NCBI GenBank assembly: GCA_017959135.1
Contig: JAGDBH010000033.1
Span: 1-5,839, forward strand
Length of the DNA: 5,839 bases
From: Succinivibrio sp.
GTDB lineage: Bacteria; Pseudomonadota; Gammaproteobacteria; Enterobacterales; Succinivibrionaceae
Direction: 5' to 3'
In this document: piece after piece, positions 1 through 5,689 of the stretch
How positions within the stretch are numbered: the stretch's first letter is position 1
Layout: each line of letters opens with the position of its first letter
Notes under the pieces: model-generated
What the model saw: the letters and a program-made list of their open reading frames with translations, nothing else
Database searches by the model: none
What the model was told of the DNA's origin: nothing
Position numbers and translations under genes: made by a program

Positions 1-208
1 AATTGATCCTTCCATGAATGGAAAGAAGGTTGTTGTTACAATCAAGATCGGTTCAAACGGAATTGTTTCTGATGAAAGCTGTCAGGGCGATGAGAAGGTA
101 TGTAAGAGTGCATTGGATGCAATCAGACTGGTGGGTATGTTCCCAGCACCTCCTGCAACATGTCCAGAGTGCTCGAATATTAAAATTTCAATGACACCTA
201 AGCTTTAG
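1..208 (+). CDS. tolA: TolA C-terminal domain (domain III), 5' end outside window
   Basis: This is the 3' end of tolA; the frame is open from base 2 (I-D-P-S-M-N-G) and stops with TAG at 206-208. TolA is anchored in the inner membrane by TolQ/TolR and reaches across the periplasm. Its C-terminal domain contacts TolB and Pal and is the docking site for group A colicins and filamentous phage pIII in E. coli. The match to E. coli TolA domain III is seen in the order beta strand (VVVTIKIGSNG), an acidic turn with D-E-K-V-C, a helix (KSALDAIRL) and a P-x-P-P turn near the end. The position of tolB directly downstream supports the call. The cysteine layout is odd: four cysteines occur (codons at 80, 101, 161 and 170), including a CPEC pair. 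The first cysteine of the E. coli disulfide, in the opening beta strand, is replaced by valine or threonine. The ATG at 14 is internal, not a start. Confidence 0.9.
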   Translation, partial: IDPSMNGKKVVVTIKIGSNGIVSDESCQGDEKVCKSALDAIRLVGMFPAPPATCPECSNIKISMTPKL

Positions 209-233
209 ATAAGCAAAGGCCGGTTAATATAAT
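204..233 (+). promoter_or_regulatory. Candidate internal promoter for tolB
   Basis: A perfect -10 hexamer TATAAT (228-233) lies 18 bases after TTTAGA (204-209), which matches 4 of 6 positions of the sigma-70 -35 consensus and overlaps the tolA stop codon. The predicted transcript would start near 240, leaving a leader of only about 16 bases that begins at the ribosome binding site. In E. coli a promoter upstream of tolB is known in addition to the upstream operon promoter, which makes this plausible. The region is AT-rich, so a chance match is possible. Confidence 0.35.
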
Positions 234-255
234 GTACAAGGGGAGTTAGACAAGA

Positions 256-1545
256 ATGCTAAAACGTTTTTTTGCGTCAATTGCTTTTCTCTTAGCTGCA
301 ACTACAGCTAATGCAGATCTGCAGATTGAGATTACTGGTGGTATCAACGAGGGCCACAAAATTGCTGTGTATCCATTTACACAGAATCCTGCTGTAAAAC
401 TGGATGTGGCTTCAGTTGTTTCAGCAGATTTAATGAGATCAGGTAAGTTCTCTCCAATTGCTTCATCAGCTCTGCCTCAGGGCGCTGTTGCAAATGGCAG
501 TATTACCAATCTTGATGCTGTAGCAGCTACCGGAGCTGAGGTTGCTGTTTCAGGTGTCGTTAATGAGGTTGGTGCAAACACCTACAATGTAGAGTTTGTT
601 GTTACCGGTCTTCAGGGCGCTAACAAAGGAAAGGTTTTAGCTCACTTCAAGGGTAACTCTTCTGCTGCAACCATGCGTCAGGCTGCTCACCGTGTATCAG
701 ACAGAGTATATGAGGTATTCACTGGCCAGAAAGGCTGTTTCAGAACCCGTATCGCTTATGTTGTATACAAGAAAGGTGCAACCTTCCCATATCAGCTGAT
801 GACTGCTGATTATGACGGCTATAATGAGACTCCTATTGTTAAGTCAACTCAGCCTGTTATGACTCCTGCATGGTCCCCAGATGGAAAGAGACTGGCATAC
901 GTAAGTTTCGAGAAGAGAACTCCTGCAATCTTTGTTCAGGACATCTACTCAAAGAAGCGTACCAAGCTATCTTCATTCTCTGGTCTGAACAGCTCTCCAT
1001 CATGGTCACCTGATGGTACCAAGATTGCTATGACACTTTCAAAAGATGGTCAGCCTGATATTTACTACTATGATCTGTCTGCTTCAAAGTTCGTTCGTGT
1101 AACAGCTAACAGAGCAATTGATACCGAGCCAACATGGGCCGCAGACAGCAAGGCTCTTTACTTCACTTCAGAGCGCGGCGGTAAGGCTCAGATTTATAAG
1201 TTTGATTTTGCAACCAGCAAGACTGAGCGTGTGACCTATCAGGGTGCACGTAACCTGTCAGCAAAATCAATTCCTGGAACAAATTCACTGATCGTTATTA
1301 CTCAGGTAAATGGATTCCGTGTGGCTCGTGTTGATGCAGATGGTAGCATTTATATGCTAACTACATCATCTTTAGATGAATCACCAAGTGTTGCACCTAA
1401 CGGAAGTATGGTAATATACTCAACAGTGTATCAGGGTAGAAAAGGTCTAGCCCTAGTTTCAGCTGACGGCAGATTTAAGGCAAACCTTCCATCAAGCTCA
1501 GGTGAGATTAGCGCACCAGCTTGGGGTCCACTTTTATCAAAATAA
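256..1545 (+). CDS. tolB: TolB, periplasmic beta-propeller protein of the Tol-Pal system
   Basis: TolB is a periplasmic protein that binds Pal at the outer membrane and is released from it by energised TolA, which lets Pal move to the division site. The 429-residue length is that of E. coli TolB (430). Residues 1-20 form a signal peptide with a K-R start, a hydrophobic core and an A-N-A cleavage site before D21. The N-terminal alpha/beta domain spans about 21-160 and includes the V-S-A-D-L-x-x-S-G-K-F motif at 55-65. The linker FRTRIAYV (162-169) leads to a six-bladed propeller with TolB/PD40 repeats at P-A-W-S-P-D-G (204-210), P-S-W-S-P-D-G (248-254), P-T-W-A-A-D-S (292-298), a degenerate blade near 335-348, P-S-V-A-P-N-G (377-383) and P-A-W-G-P (421-425). 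The start is fixed by AAGGGGAG at 238-245, ten bases upstream. It has one unpaired cysteine (C161). It lies 47 bases after tolA and 24 bases before pal, as in a typical operon. Confidence 0.97.
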   Translation: MLKRFFASIAFLLAATTANADLQIEITGGINEGHKIAVYPFTQNPAVKLDVASVVSADLMRSGKFSPIASSALPQGAVANGSITNLDAVAATGAEVAVSGVVNEVGANTYNVEFVVTGLQGANKGKVLAHFKGNSSAATMRQAAHRVSDRVYEVFTGQKGCFRTRIAYVVYKKGATFPYQLMTADYDGYNETPIVKSTQPVMTPAWSPDGKRLAYVSFEKRTPAIFVQDIYSKKRTKLSSFSGLNSSPSWSPDGTKIAMTLSKDGQPDIYYYDLSASKFVRVTANRAIDTEPTWAADSKALYFTSERGGKAQIYKFDFATSKTERVTYQGARNLSAKSIPGTNSLIVITQVNGFRVARVDADGSIYMLTTSSLDESPSVAPNGSMVIYSTVYQGRKGLALVSADGRFKANLPSSSGEISAPAWGPLLSK

Positions 1546-1556
1546 CTTCATAAATT

Positions 1557-1563
1557 TAAGGAA
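1557..1563 (+). promoter_or_regulatory. Ribosome binding site that fixes the pal start
   Basis: TAAGGAA ends six bases before the ATG at 1570, which is normal spacing. A TTG six bases further upstream (1564) is in frame but would leave almost no gap to this site, so the ATG is the better start. Confidence 0.7.
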
Positions 1564-1569
1564 TTGAAA

Positions 1570-2091
1570 ATGTTTAAGAAGTATTTGTCAATTTTACTGT
1601 GCTCAGTAGCAATTTGCTCTTTAACTGCTTGTTCTACATCAGATGATTCTTCAGCAATGGTTGAAGACGGTTCATCAGATGCAGCTTTAGGTCTAGATGC
1701 TGATGGTGCTTTAACAGTTGGCGATCCAAATGCTCGTGACTGCTTTAACGGCCCAGCTGAGTTACAGGGTAACAACACAGTTTACTTTGCTTACAACTCA
1801 GAGAACATCCAGGATCAGTACTTAGGTGTTATGCAGGCTCATGCTCAGTACCTAAAGAAGAATCCAGATGCTAGAGTTATCATCGAAGGACATACTGACG
1901 AGCGTGGTACCCCAGAGTACAACATTGCTCTAGGTGAGAGAAGAGCTCGCTCTGTTGCTCGTTATATGCAGAACCTGGGTGTTGATGTAAACCAGCTTTC
2001 AATCGTAAGCTATGGTGAAGAGAAGCCTGCAATTGATGGCCACAACGAAGGTGCTTGGTCAAAGAACCGTCGTGCAGTTTTAAATTACTAA
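1570..2091 (+). CDS. pal: Pal, peptidoglycan-associated outer-membrane lipoprotein
   Basis: Pal tethers the outer membrane to peptidoglycan and is concentrated at the septum by TolQRA-driven release from TolB. With the ATG at 1570 the protein is 173 residues, the same as E. coli Pal. The lipoprotein signal ends in the lipobox L-T-A-C with acylated C21. The next residue is serine, not aspartate, which by the E. coli Lol rule sends it to the outer membrane. A flexible Ser/Asp/Gly-rich linker covers about 22-68, followed by an OmpA-like domain at 69-173. The peptidoglycan-binding motif is GHTDERGTPEYNIALGERRA at 107-126, with D110 and R125 at the spacing of the diaminopimelate-contacting pair in OmpA. 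The end, SKNRRAVLNY, matches E. coli closely. Two small oddities are C58 in the linker and A74 in VYFAYN, where E. coli has aspartate (VYFDLD). It is probably co-transcribed with tolB and ends just before an intrinsic terminator. Confidence 0.97.
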   Translation: MFKKYLSILLCSVAICSLTACSTSDDSSAMVEDGSSDAALGLDADGALTVGDPNARDCFNGPAELQGNNTVYFAYNSENIQDQYLGVMQAHAQYLKKNPDARVIIEGHTDERGTPEYNIALGERRARSVARYMQNLGVDVNQLSIVSYGEEKPAIDGHNEGAWSKNRRAVLNY

Positions 2092-2121
2092 TTTAAAATT
2101 CTATTAGATTGATTATTTGAG

Positions 2122-2150
2122 GGCGTAAAAGTAAATTTTTACGCCTTTTT
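2122..2150 (+). terminator. Intrinsic terminator after pal
   Basis: A perfect 9-bp stem GGCGTAAAA (2122-2130) / TTTTACGCC (2137-2145) with a 6-base loop is followed at once by five T residues (2146-2150). It lies 30 bases after the pal stop and before cpoB, so it should end or attenuate the tolB-pal transcript. It lies inside a gene cluster that is normally read through. Confidence 0.85.
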
Positions 2151-2206
2151 AATAATAGTCAGGTATTTTTGTTCTTTCTGGAATTGCAAAAGTTCAGTTA
2201 TTGGTT

Positions 2207-2220
2207 GAGGTAAATCGGTG
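2207..2220 (+). promoter_or_regulatory. Ribosome binding site supporting the GTG start of cpoB
   Basis: GAGG (2207-2210) lies seven bases before GTG at 2218-2220. No in-frame ATG lies nearby upstream, and the GTG opens exactly at the beginning of a well-formed signal peptide. The 67-base stretch 2151-2217 between the terminator and this start shows no convincing -35/-10 pair. Confidence 0.65.
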
Positions 2221-3009
2221 AACAAATTTTATTCTTTGTCTAAAAGATCATTTGCAATCTCTTTGATTCTTTCTGCATTTGTTTTTATAAATCCTGCTTA
2301 TGCTGATGCTCAGATTGATTCAATGCAGCGTGCTATGTTAAACATGCAGAATCAGATTCAGCAGCTTCAGGATAAACTTGCTGAATCACAGGGACAGATT
2401 GAAGAGTTAAATCATGAGAAAAAGATTCTGGCCGCAGAAAATGAAAAGCTAAAGGCTCAGATTTCTCAGATGTCAGCTAATACTCCTGCTGCACCTGCAG
2501 CTCCTGCAGAGAATGCTAATGGCAATGCTGATGGAAAAGCTCAGTCTGTAACCATGAAGACTGAAACTGGTGGTGCAACCGCTACTTTATCTCCTGCTAA
2601 AAAAGGTACTGTAGCTAAGGCAAATCTGCCAGCAGTTCCTGCAGATGCTCAGAAACTGTATCAGGATTCATACGCTTTACTGAACAAGGGTGATCTTGAT
2701 GGTGCGGCTAAGGGCTTTAAGAGCTATACAAGCAAGTACAGCAACAACGCTTTAACTCCAAATGCATGGTACTGGCTTGGCCAGATTCAGTATAAGCAGA
2801 ACAAGTTTGCTGATGCCAGAATCAGTTTCCTGAATACCGCTAAGTTTAAGGATTCAGACAAGAGAGCAGATGCTCTGTATAAGCTTGGTGTTACCTCAAA
2901 GGCTTTAGGTGACAAGGAGAAGGCCAAGAAATTCTTTGATGTTTTAATCAAGACTTATCCTACTGCAAGCTCATCTGCTTTAGCTAAGAAAGAGCTTCAG
3001 TCTTTATAA
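2218..3009 (+). CDS. cpoB: CpoB (YbgF), periplasmic TPR protein coordinating Tol-Pal with septal wall synthesis
   Basis: In E. coli, CpoB binds TolA and the PBP1B-LpoB complex and couples peptidoglycan synthesis to outer-membrane constriction. The 263-residue length equals E. coli CpoB. Residues 1-29 are a signal peptide (K-R near the start, hydrophobic core, A-Y-A before D30). About 31-87 form the trimerising coiled coil, rich in glutamine and leucine (M-Q-N-Q-I-Q-Q-L-Q-D). About 88-140 are an Ala/Pro/Gly-rich linker. About 143-263 carry three TPR-like helical hairpins: DAQKLYQDSYALLNKGDLDG, then the second with P-N-A-W-Y-W-L-G-Q (181-189), then the third with A-D-A-L-Y-K-L-G (217-224) and ending K-T-Y-P. 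Position directly after pal confirms the identity. It starts with GTG and is separated from pal by a terminator, so its expression may be lower than or separate from tolB-pal. It faces modF tail to tail. Confidence 0.95.
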   Translation: MNKFYSLSKRSFAISLILSAFVFINPAYADAQIDSMQRAMLNMQNQIQQLQDKLAESQGQIEELNHEKKILAAENEKLKAQISQMSANTPAAPAAPAENANGNADGKAQSVTMKTETGGATATLSPAKKGTVAKANLPAVPADAQKLYQDSYALLNKGDLDGAAKGFKSYTSKYSNNALTPNAWYWLGQIQYKQNKFADARISFLNTAKFKDSDKRADALYKLGVTSKALGDKEKAKKFFDVLIKTYPTASSSALAKKELQSL

Positions 3010-3019
3010 TCGGAATTAT

Positions 3020-3047
3020 AAAAAAGGGCAAGGTTTTATCCTTGCCC
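3020..3047 (-). terminator. Intrinsic terminator of modF in the convergent gap
   Basis: The stem GGGCAAGG (3026-3033) / CCTTGCCC (3040-3047) has a 6-base loop. On the minus strand it is followed by six U residues (the A-run 3020-3025 on the plus strand), starting 17 bases after the modF stop. Read on the plus strand the hairpin is the same but no T-run follows it, so it should work well for modF and only weakly for cpoB. Confidence 0.85.
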
Positions 3048-3063
3048 GACTCTTGAATCTCTT

Positions 3064-4527
3064 CTAAATCTTTTCCTGTCTTACAGAATAATCTTCAGAA
3101 TTATCTTTTCTTACAAACTCAAGTCGATTAGTAAAACCTGCAGGAAGATCCTCTGCATGATGAGATACGAAAAGAATACTTTTACTCTTTGACTCAACAA
3201 CCTTGCTGATGAAGGATTTAACCAGTGCTCTGGCATATCCGTCCAGTCCCTGAAGAGGCTCATCCAGAATCAGAAGAGGAGGCTGTTTAACCAGTGCTCT
3301 TACAATCAGCAGAAGACGCTGCTGACCAAAAGACAGTGACTTGAATGGGGTATCCTGTTTATCCTGAAGTCCAGCAAGTTTTAGCCATCTTTTAGCTACG
3401 CTGATTTCCTCATCAGATGGTTTTGAGTACAGTCCAATGGAATCATAGAAACCTGATAGCACAACGTTTAGTGCACTTCCGTTAACTCGGTAATCAAGAT
3501 GCAGTGCACCTGATACAACACCAAAATATTTTTTAATATCCCAGATAGATTCACCGCTTCCGCGTTTAAAACCAAACACAGTTACGTCATTGGTGTAAAC
3601 AAAAGGATTATCTCCGGTTATAAGAGAGAGAAGAGTAGATTTACCAGCTCCGTTTGGTCCCATGATATGCCAGTTTTCACCTTTTTTTACCCTGAATGTA
3701 AGGTTATCTAAAACCTTTCTCTGGTATTCAATGTTCACCTGATTCAGATTTACGATGTAATCATCCTTAATTTCAGGCAATCTGTATTTAACAGGTACAG
3801 GTGGCAGAGAGGCTACAGAAACAGATATACTTCCTAAAAGAGCTTTGGCATCCTCGTTCTTTTCGATTTCTTCTCGTGTATCTAATTTCGTTATTCTGCA
3901 ATCCTGAATGATTCCCATTGCTGTAAGAGATGAAGGAATTTCAGATGGTCTGTTTACAATCAGTACGGTTGGTGTGTTGTAAACGGTGTGAATATCCTCA
4001 ATTAGTTTTAAAAGATCGGCTCTAGTCTGTACATCCAGTGCATCAAAAGGAGTATCAAAAATAATCAGATTTGGCTTTGATGCAAGAGCGTGTGCAATCA
4101 GAATCTTTCGACCTTCACCTCCAGAAAGCTGACGGATTGGTTTTTCAAGTAAATCCTGAAGTCTTAGTCCCTGAACAAGCTTGCTGATAGTTTCCTTATC
4201 GTCATTTTCAAAGATCTTGGCGGGAGTAATACCGATTTCTTCCTCTGGAGTTGTACAGTCAGAATTACGCATCTGGTAGTCAGCTTCGAATAATTCCATC
4301 TGTTTTTCAAATGAGACCAGAGTAGGGTGATAATTGGTTGGAGCGACTCCTGACTTTAACGGAATTTCAGCGTTAAAAGCCTTGGCTACGGATGTTTTTC
4401 CTGAGCCGTTTCCTCCGATCAGAACAATCAGATCATTAGGAGAAATCTCTATATTGCCTATAGACACATCTTTGGTTTCATTTAAGGCAAATACCGCATC
4501 CGTAAAAGAAATTGTTCTCTGTGTCAT
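3064..4527 (-). CDS. modF: ModF-type cytoplasmic ATPase with two ABC domains
   Basis: This is a soluble protein of two fused ABC ATPase domains with no membrane segment. It matches E. coli ModF (old name PhrA, about 490 aa), whose gene pairs with the molybdate regulator gene modE; the exact role of ModF is unclear. Domain 1 has Walker A GGNGSGKT (38-45), signature LSGGE (134-138), Walker B LIIFDTP (154-160) and D-loop FDALD. Domain 2 has Walker A GPNGAGKS (290-297), signature LSFGQ (398-402), Walker B LLILDEP (418-424) and H-loop SHH (455-457). Diagnostic ModF stretches are RGSGESIWDIKK (322-333), LHLDYRV (342-348) and SHHAEDLP. In domain 1 the catalytic glutamate is T159 and the switch histidine is N192, so that site is probably not hydrolytic; domain 2 is intact. 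The ATG is supported by AAGGA (plus-strand 4534-4538), six bases upstream. No other mod gene is in the window. It is transcribed away from uspE. Confidence 0.9.
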   Translation of the reverse strand: MTQRTISFTDAVFALNETKDVSIGNIEISPNDLIVLIGGNGSGKTSVAKAFNAEIPLKSGVAPTNYHPTLVSFEKQMELFEADYQMRNSDCTTPEEEIGITPAKIFENDDKETISKLVQGLRLQDLLEKPIRQLSGGEGRKILIAHALASKPNLIIFDTPFDALDVQTRADLLKLIEDIHTVYNTPTVLIVNRPSEIPSSLTAMGIIQDCRITKLDTREEIEKNEDAKALLGSISVSVASLPPVPVKYRLPEIKDDYIVNLNQVNIEYQRKVLDNLTFRVKKGENWHIMGPNGAGKSTLLSLITGDNPFVYTNDVTVFGFKRGSGESIWDIKKYFGVVSGALHLDYRVNGSALNVVLSGFYDSIGLYSKPSDEEISVAKRWLKLAGLQDKQDTPFKSLSFGQQRLLLIVRALVKQPPLLILDEPLQGLDGYARALVKSFISKVVESKSKSILFVSHHAEDLPAGFTNRLEFVRKDNSEDYSVRQEKI

Positions 4528-4556
4528 TTTTTATCCTTAAATTCGTTGTGACTTTT

Positions 4557-4584
4557 ATTATAACTTTTATTTAAATCTATGCAA
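4557..4584 (-). promoter_or_regulatory. Predicted modF promoter
   Basis: On the minus strand a perfect -10 TATAAT (plus 4557-4562) is preceded after 16 bases by TTGCAT (plus 4579-4584), which matches the first three positions of the -35 consensus. The start of transcription would fall near 4550, giving a leader of about 23 bases before the modF ATG. The -35 lies inside the left arm of an inverted repeat, so a bound protein would compete with RNA polymerase. Confidence 0.5.
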
Positions 4585-4607
4585 TATAAAAAAATATATG
4601 TTGCATA
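4578..4607. repeat. Imperfect 30-bp palindrome, candidate operator at the modF promoter
   Basis: TATGCAATATA (4578-4588) and TATGTTGCATA (4597-4607) are inverted repeats matching at 10 of 11 positions, the outer seven perfectly, around an 8-base A/T centre. A third copy of the core, TGCAA at 4611-4615, is inverted relative to TTGCA at 4601-4605, with a 5-base gap. The left arm covers the predicted modF -35. The arrangement fits a dimeric repressor site; the regulator is not identified. Confidence 0.5.
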
Positions 4608-4644
4608 AAGTGCAATAAAAATATTATTAATTTGATTTACAACC

Positions 4645-4692
4645 AAAAATAAGAAAATAGTATTTGTTTTATTGGCCTTATGTCTTATTTTT
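4645..4692. repeat. Inverted repeat upstream of uspE
   Basis: AAAAATAAGA (4645-4654) and TCTTATTTTT (4683-4692) are perfect 10-bp inverted repeats separated by 28 bases. The right arm covers the place where the uspE -35 should be. It may be a split operator. In such an AT-rich stretch it may also be chance, and the spacing is too wide for a single dimer site on one helical face without looping. Confidence 0.3.
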
Positions 4693-4714
4693 TATATGAA
4701 AATCAAACTATAAT
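4685..4714 (+). promoter_or_regulatory. Predicted uspE promoter with perfect -10 and poor -35
   Basis: TATAAT at 4709-4714 is a consensus -10. At 16-18 bases upstream only T-rich sequence is found (TTATTT at 4685-4690), a poor -35. A poor -35 with a strong -10 is what would be expected of an activator-dependent or alternative-sigma promoter, which suits a stress gene, but that is inference. Transcription would start near 4721, about 26 bases before the ATG. Confidence 0.5.
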
Positions 4715-4731
4715 CGAGGTGAAATCGTTGC

Positions 4732-4741
4732 TAAAGGAGGT
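4732..4741 (+). promoter_or_regulatory. Near-ideal Shine-Dalgarno of uspE
   Basis: TAAAGGAGGT contains AAGGAGGT, an uninterrupted 8-base complement to the 3' end of 16S rRNA, six bases before the ATG at 4747. It is the strongest ribosome binding site in the window and predicts high translation of uspE. Confidence 0.8.
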
Positions 4742-4746
4742 TTTCT

Positions 4747-5637
4747 ATGTCAACGTCAACCCCTAAGAAATTTGCTGTATTACTAAAGCCAAGACCATCT
4801 CAGCCAGCCCTGGATCGTGCAGCACAGTATGCCCGAATGAATCCTGATTATGATATTGTGGCAGTTAGAATCATTAATGAATACGCTGAGACTGATGATA
4901 AAGATCAGATTAAAATCAAAGAAGAATCTGAGTTCGAAAGAATTCGCAGATCTTACAGTGTGGATAATATCTCCTTCAAACTTATTTTCAATCATGATGT
5001 TGCAGAAGGCTTTATCAAAGAATGTAGTGAAGGCGGATATGATCTTGCTGTAATTTCAGCAAATAAGCGTAATGCTATCAAGGATCTGTTTATCAGTAAC
5101 ATTGATAGTACCATTATGCGCAAGAGCGAAATTCCTGTGCTTGTGGTAAGAGAAGCTGGAGGTCAGTCTGTTTTAGGCGGAGCTGTTGTTTTAGCAATCG
5201 ATTTCCTTGAAGTTGCACATTCTAAGAAACTTGATGAAATTTTATTTGCATCAGCATCAGCCTTTGCAAAGAGCTTTGATGGTGAAGTGCACGTTGCAAA
5301 CTGTATTGTTCCTCATAATGCAGGAAGAATGCAGGGTAACATATCAGAATCACGTATTGTTGGTGGCGGTATAGCAAGTCCACGTGATGTTACCAATAAG
5401 CTTGCCGAAGAGTTCTCTAAGAAACATGGTGTACCTCTTGATCGTGTTCATGTGCTTCAGGGACGTGTGGATGAGGAAATTCCTCGTCTGTGCAAGAAAC
5501 TGAATGCAAGAATGGTATGTATGGGTACAACTCCTAGAAGCTCATTCTTCGGTTCTGTAAATTCATCAGCCAGTGAGCTGGTTTTGGATCAGATTCATGG
5601 AGATGTATTTATTGTTAATGCTGCAACCTTAAAGTAA
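4747..5637 (+). CDS. uspE: Universal stress protein with tandem Usp domains, UspE type
   Basis: This is a cytoplasmic protein with two fused universal stress domains, as in E. coli UspE (about 316 aa), which is linked to stress survival, motility and adhesion with no known catalytic activity. Domain 1 covers about 7-134 (F-A-V-L-L-K-P first strand, S-Q-P-A-L-D-R-A helix, G-G-Y-D-L-A-V-I and I-P-V-L-V-V last strand). Domain 2 covers about 145-292 (A-V-V-L-A-I-D, then R-M-V-C-M-G and D-V-F-I-V). The ATP-binding motif G-x2-G-x9-G-S/T is absent from domain 1. In domain 2 it is reduced to G260-T-T-P-R-S-S-F-F-G269-S270, shortened and with proline in place of the second glycine. Nucleotide binding is therefore doubtful. 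Residues 198-212 form a glycine/serine-rich loop. It is monocistronic, with its own promoter and terminator. In E. coli the gene neighbours fnr; no fnr is seen here. The family is secure and the uspE orthology is probable. Confidence 0.85.
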   Translation: MSTSTPKKFAVLLKPRPSQPALDRAAQYARMNPDYDIVAVRIINEYAETDDKDQIKIKEESEFERIRRSYSVDNISFKLIFNHDVAEGFIKECSEGGYDLAVISANKRNAIKDLFISNIDSTIMRKSEIPVLVVREAGGQSVLGGAVVLAIDFLEVAHSKKLDEILFASASAFAKSFDGEVHVANCIVPHNAGRMQGNISESRIVGGGIASPRDVTNKLAEEFSKKHGVPLDRVHVLQGRVDEEIPRLCKKLNARMVCMGTTPRSSFFGSVNSSASELVLDQIHGDVFIVNAATLK

Positions 5638-5656
5638 GGTTTTAGTTTTACTCTCT

Positions 5657-5689
5657 GATATCCGTCTTTCATAAGTCGGATATTTTTTT
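5657..5689 (+). terminator. Intrinsic terminator after uspE
   Basis: The stem ATATCCG (5658-5664) / CGGATAT (5677-5683) can be extended past one T-T mismatch by CTT (5666-5668) / AAG (5673-5675), leaving a 4-base loop TCAT. It is followed by T residues to 5689. It starts about 20 bases after the uspE stop and shows that uspE is transcribed alone. Confidence 0.85.

Noticed and set aside
1564..1569. Alternative TTG start for pal, two codons upstream of the ATG
   Set aside because: It would leave almost no gap to the ribosome binding site at 1557-1563. The ATG at 1570 has normal spacing and gives exactly the E. coli Pal length.
1548..1778. Minus-strand frame opposite pal
   Set aside because: It lies wholly within and against a well-supported lipoprotein gene, has no recognisable family and no ribosome binding site; it is a shadow.
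1880..2062. Minus-strand frame inside the pal OmpA-like domain
   Set aside because: It is antisense to a strongly conserved coding region and has no domain content.
2109..2137. TTGATT-N17-TAAATT as a promoter for cpoB
   Set aside because: The -10 would lie inside the terminator hairpin loop and matches only loosely; such pairs are common by chance in AT-rich sequence.
4334..4540. Plus-strand frame over the start of modF
   Set aside because: It is antisense to the Walker A region of domain 1 of ModF and runs into the modF leader; no independent support.
4632..4706. FNR-like half sites TTGAT (4632-4636) and ATCAA (4702-4706) upstream of uspE
   Set aside because: Neither has a matching partner at the 4-base spacing that FNR sites need; the two halves are about 65 bases apart.
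4783..5053. Frames on both strands inside the first third of uspE
   Set aside because: Both overlap the clear first Usp domain in other frames and show no family features or ribosome binding site.
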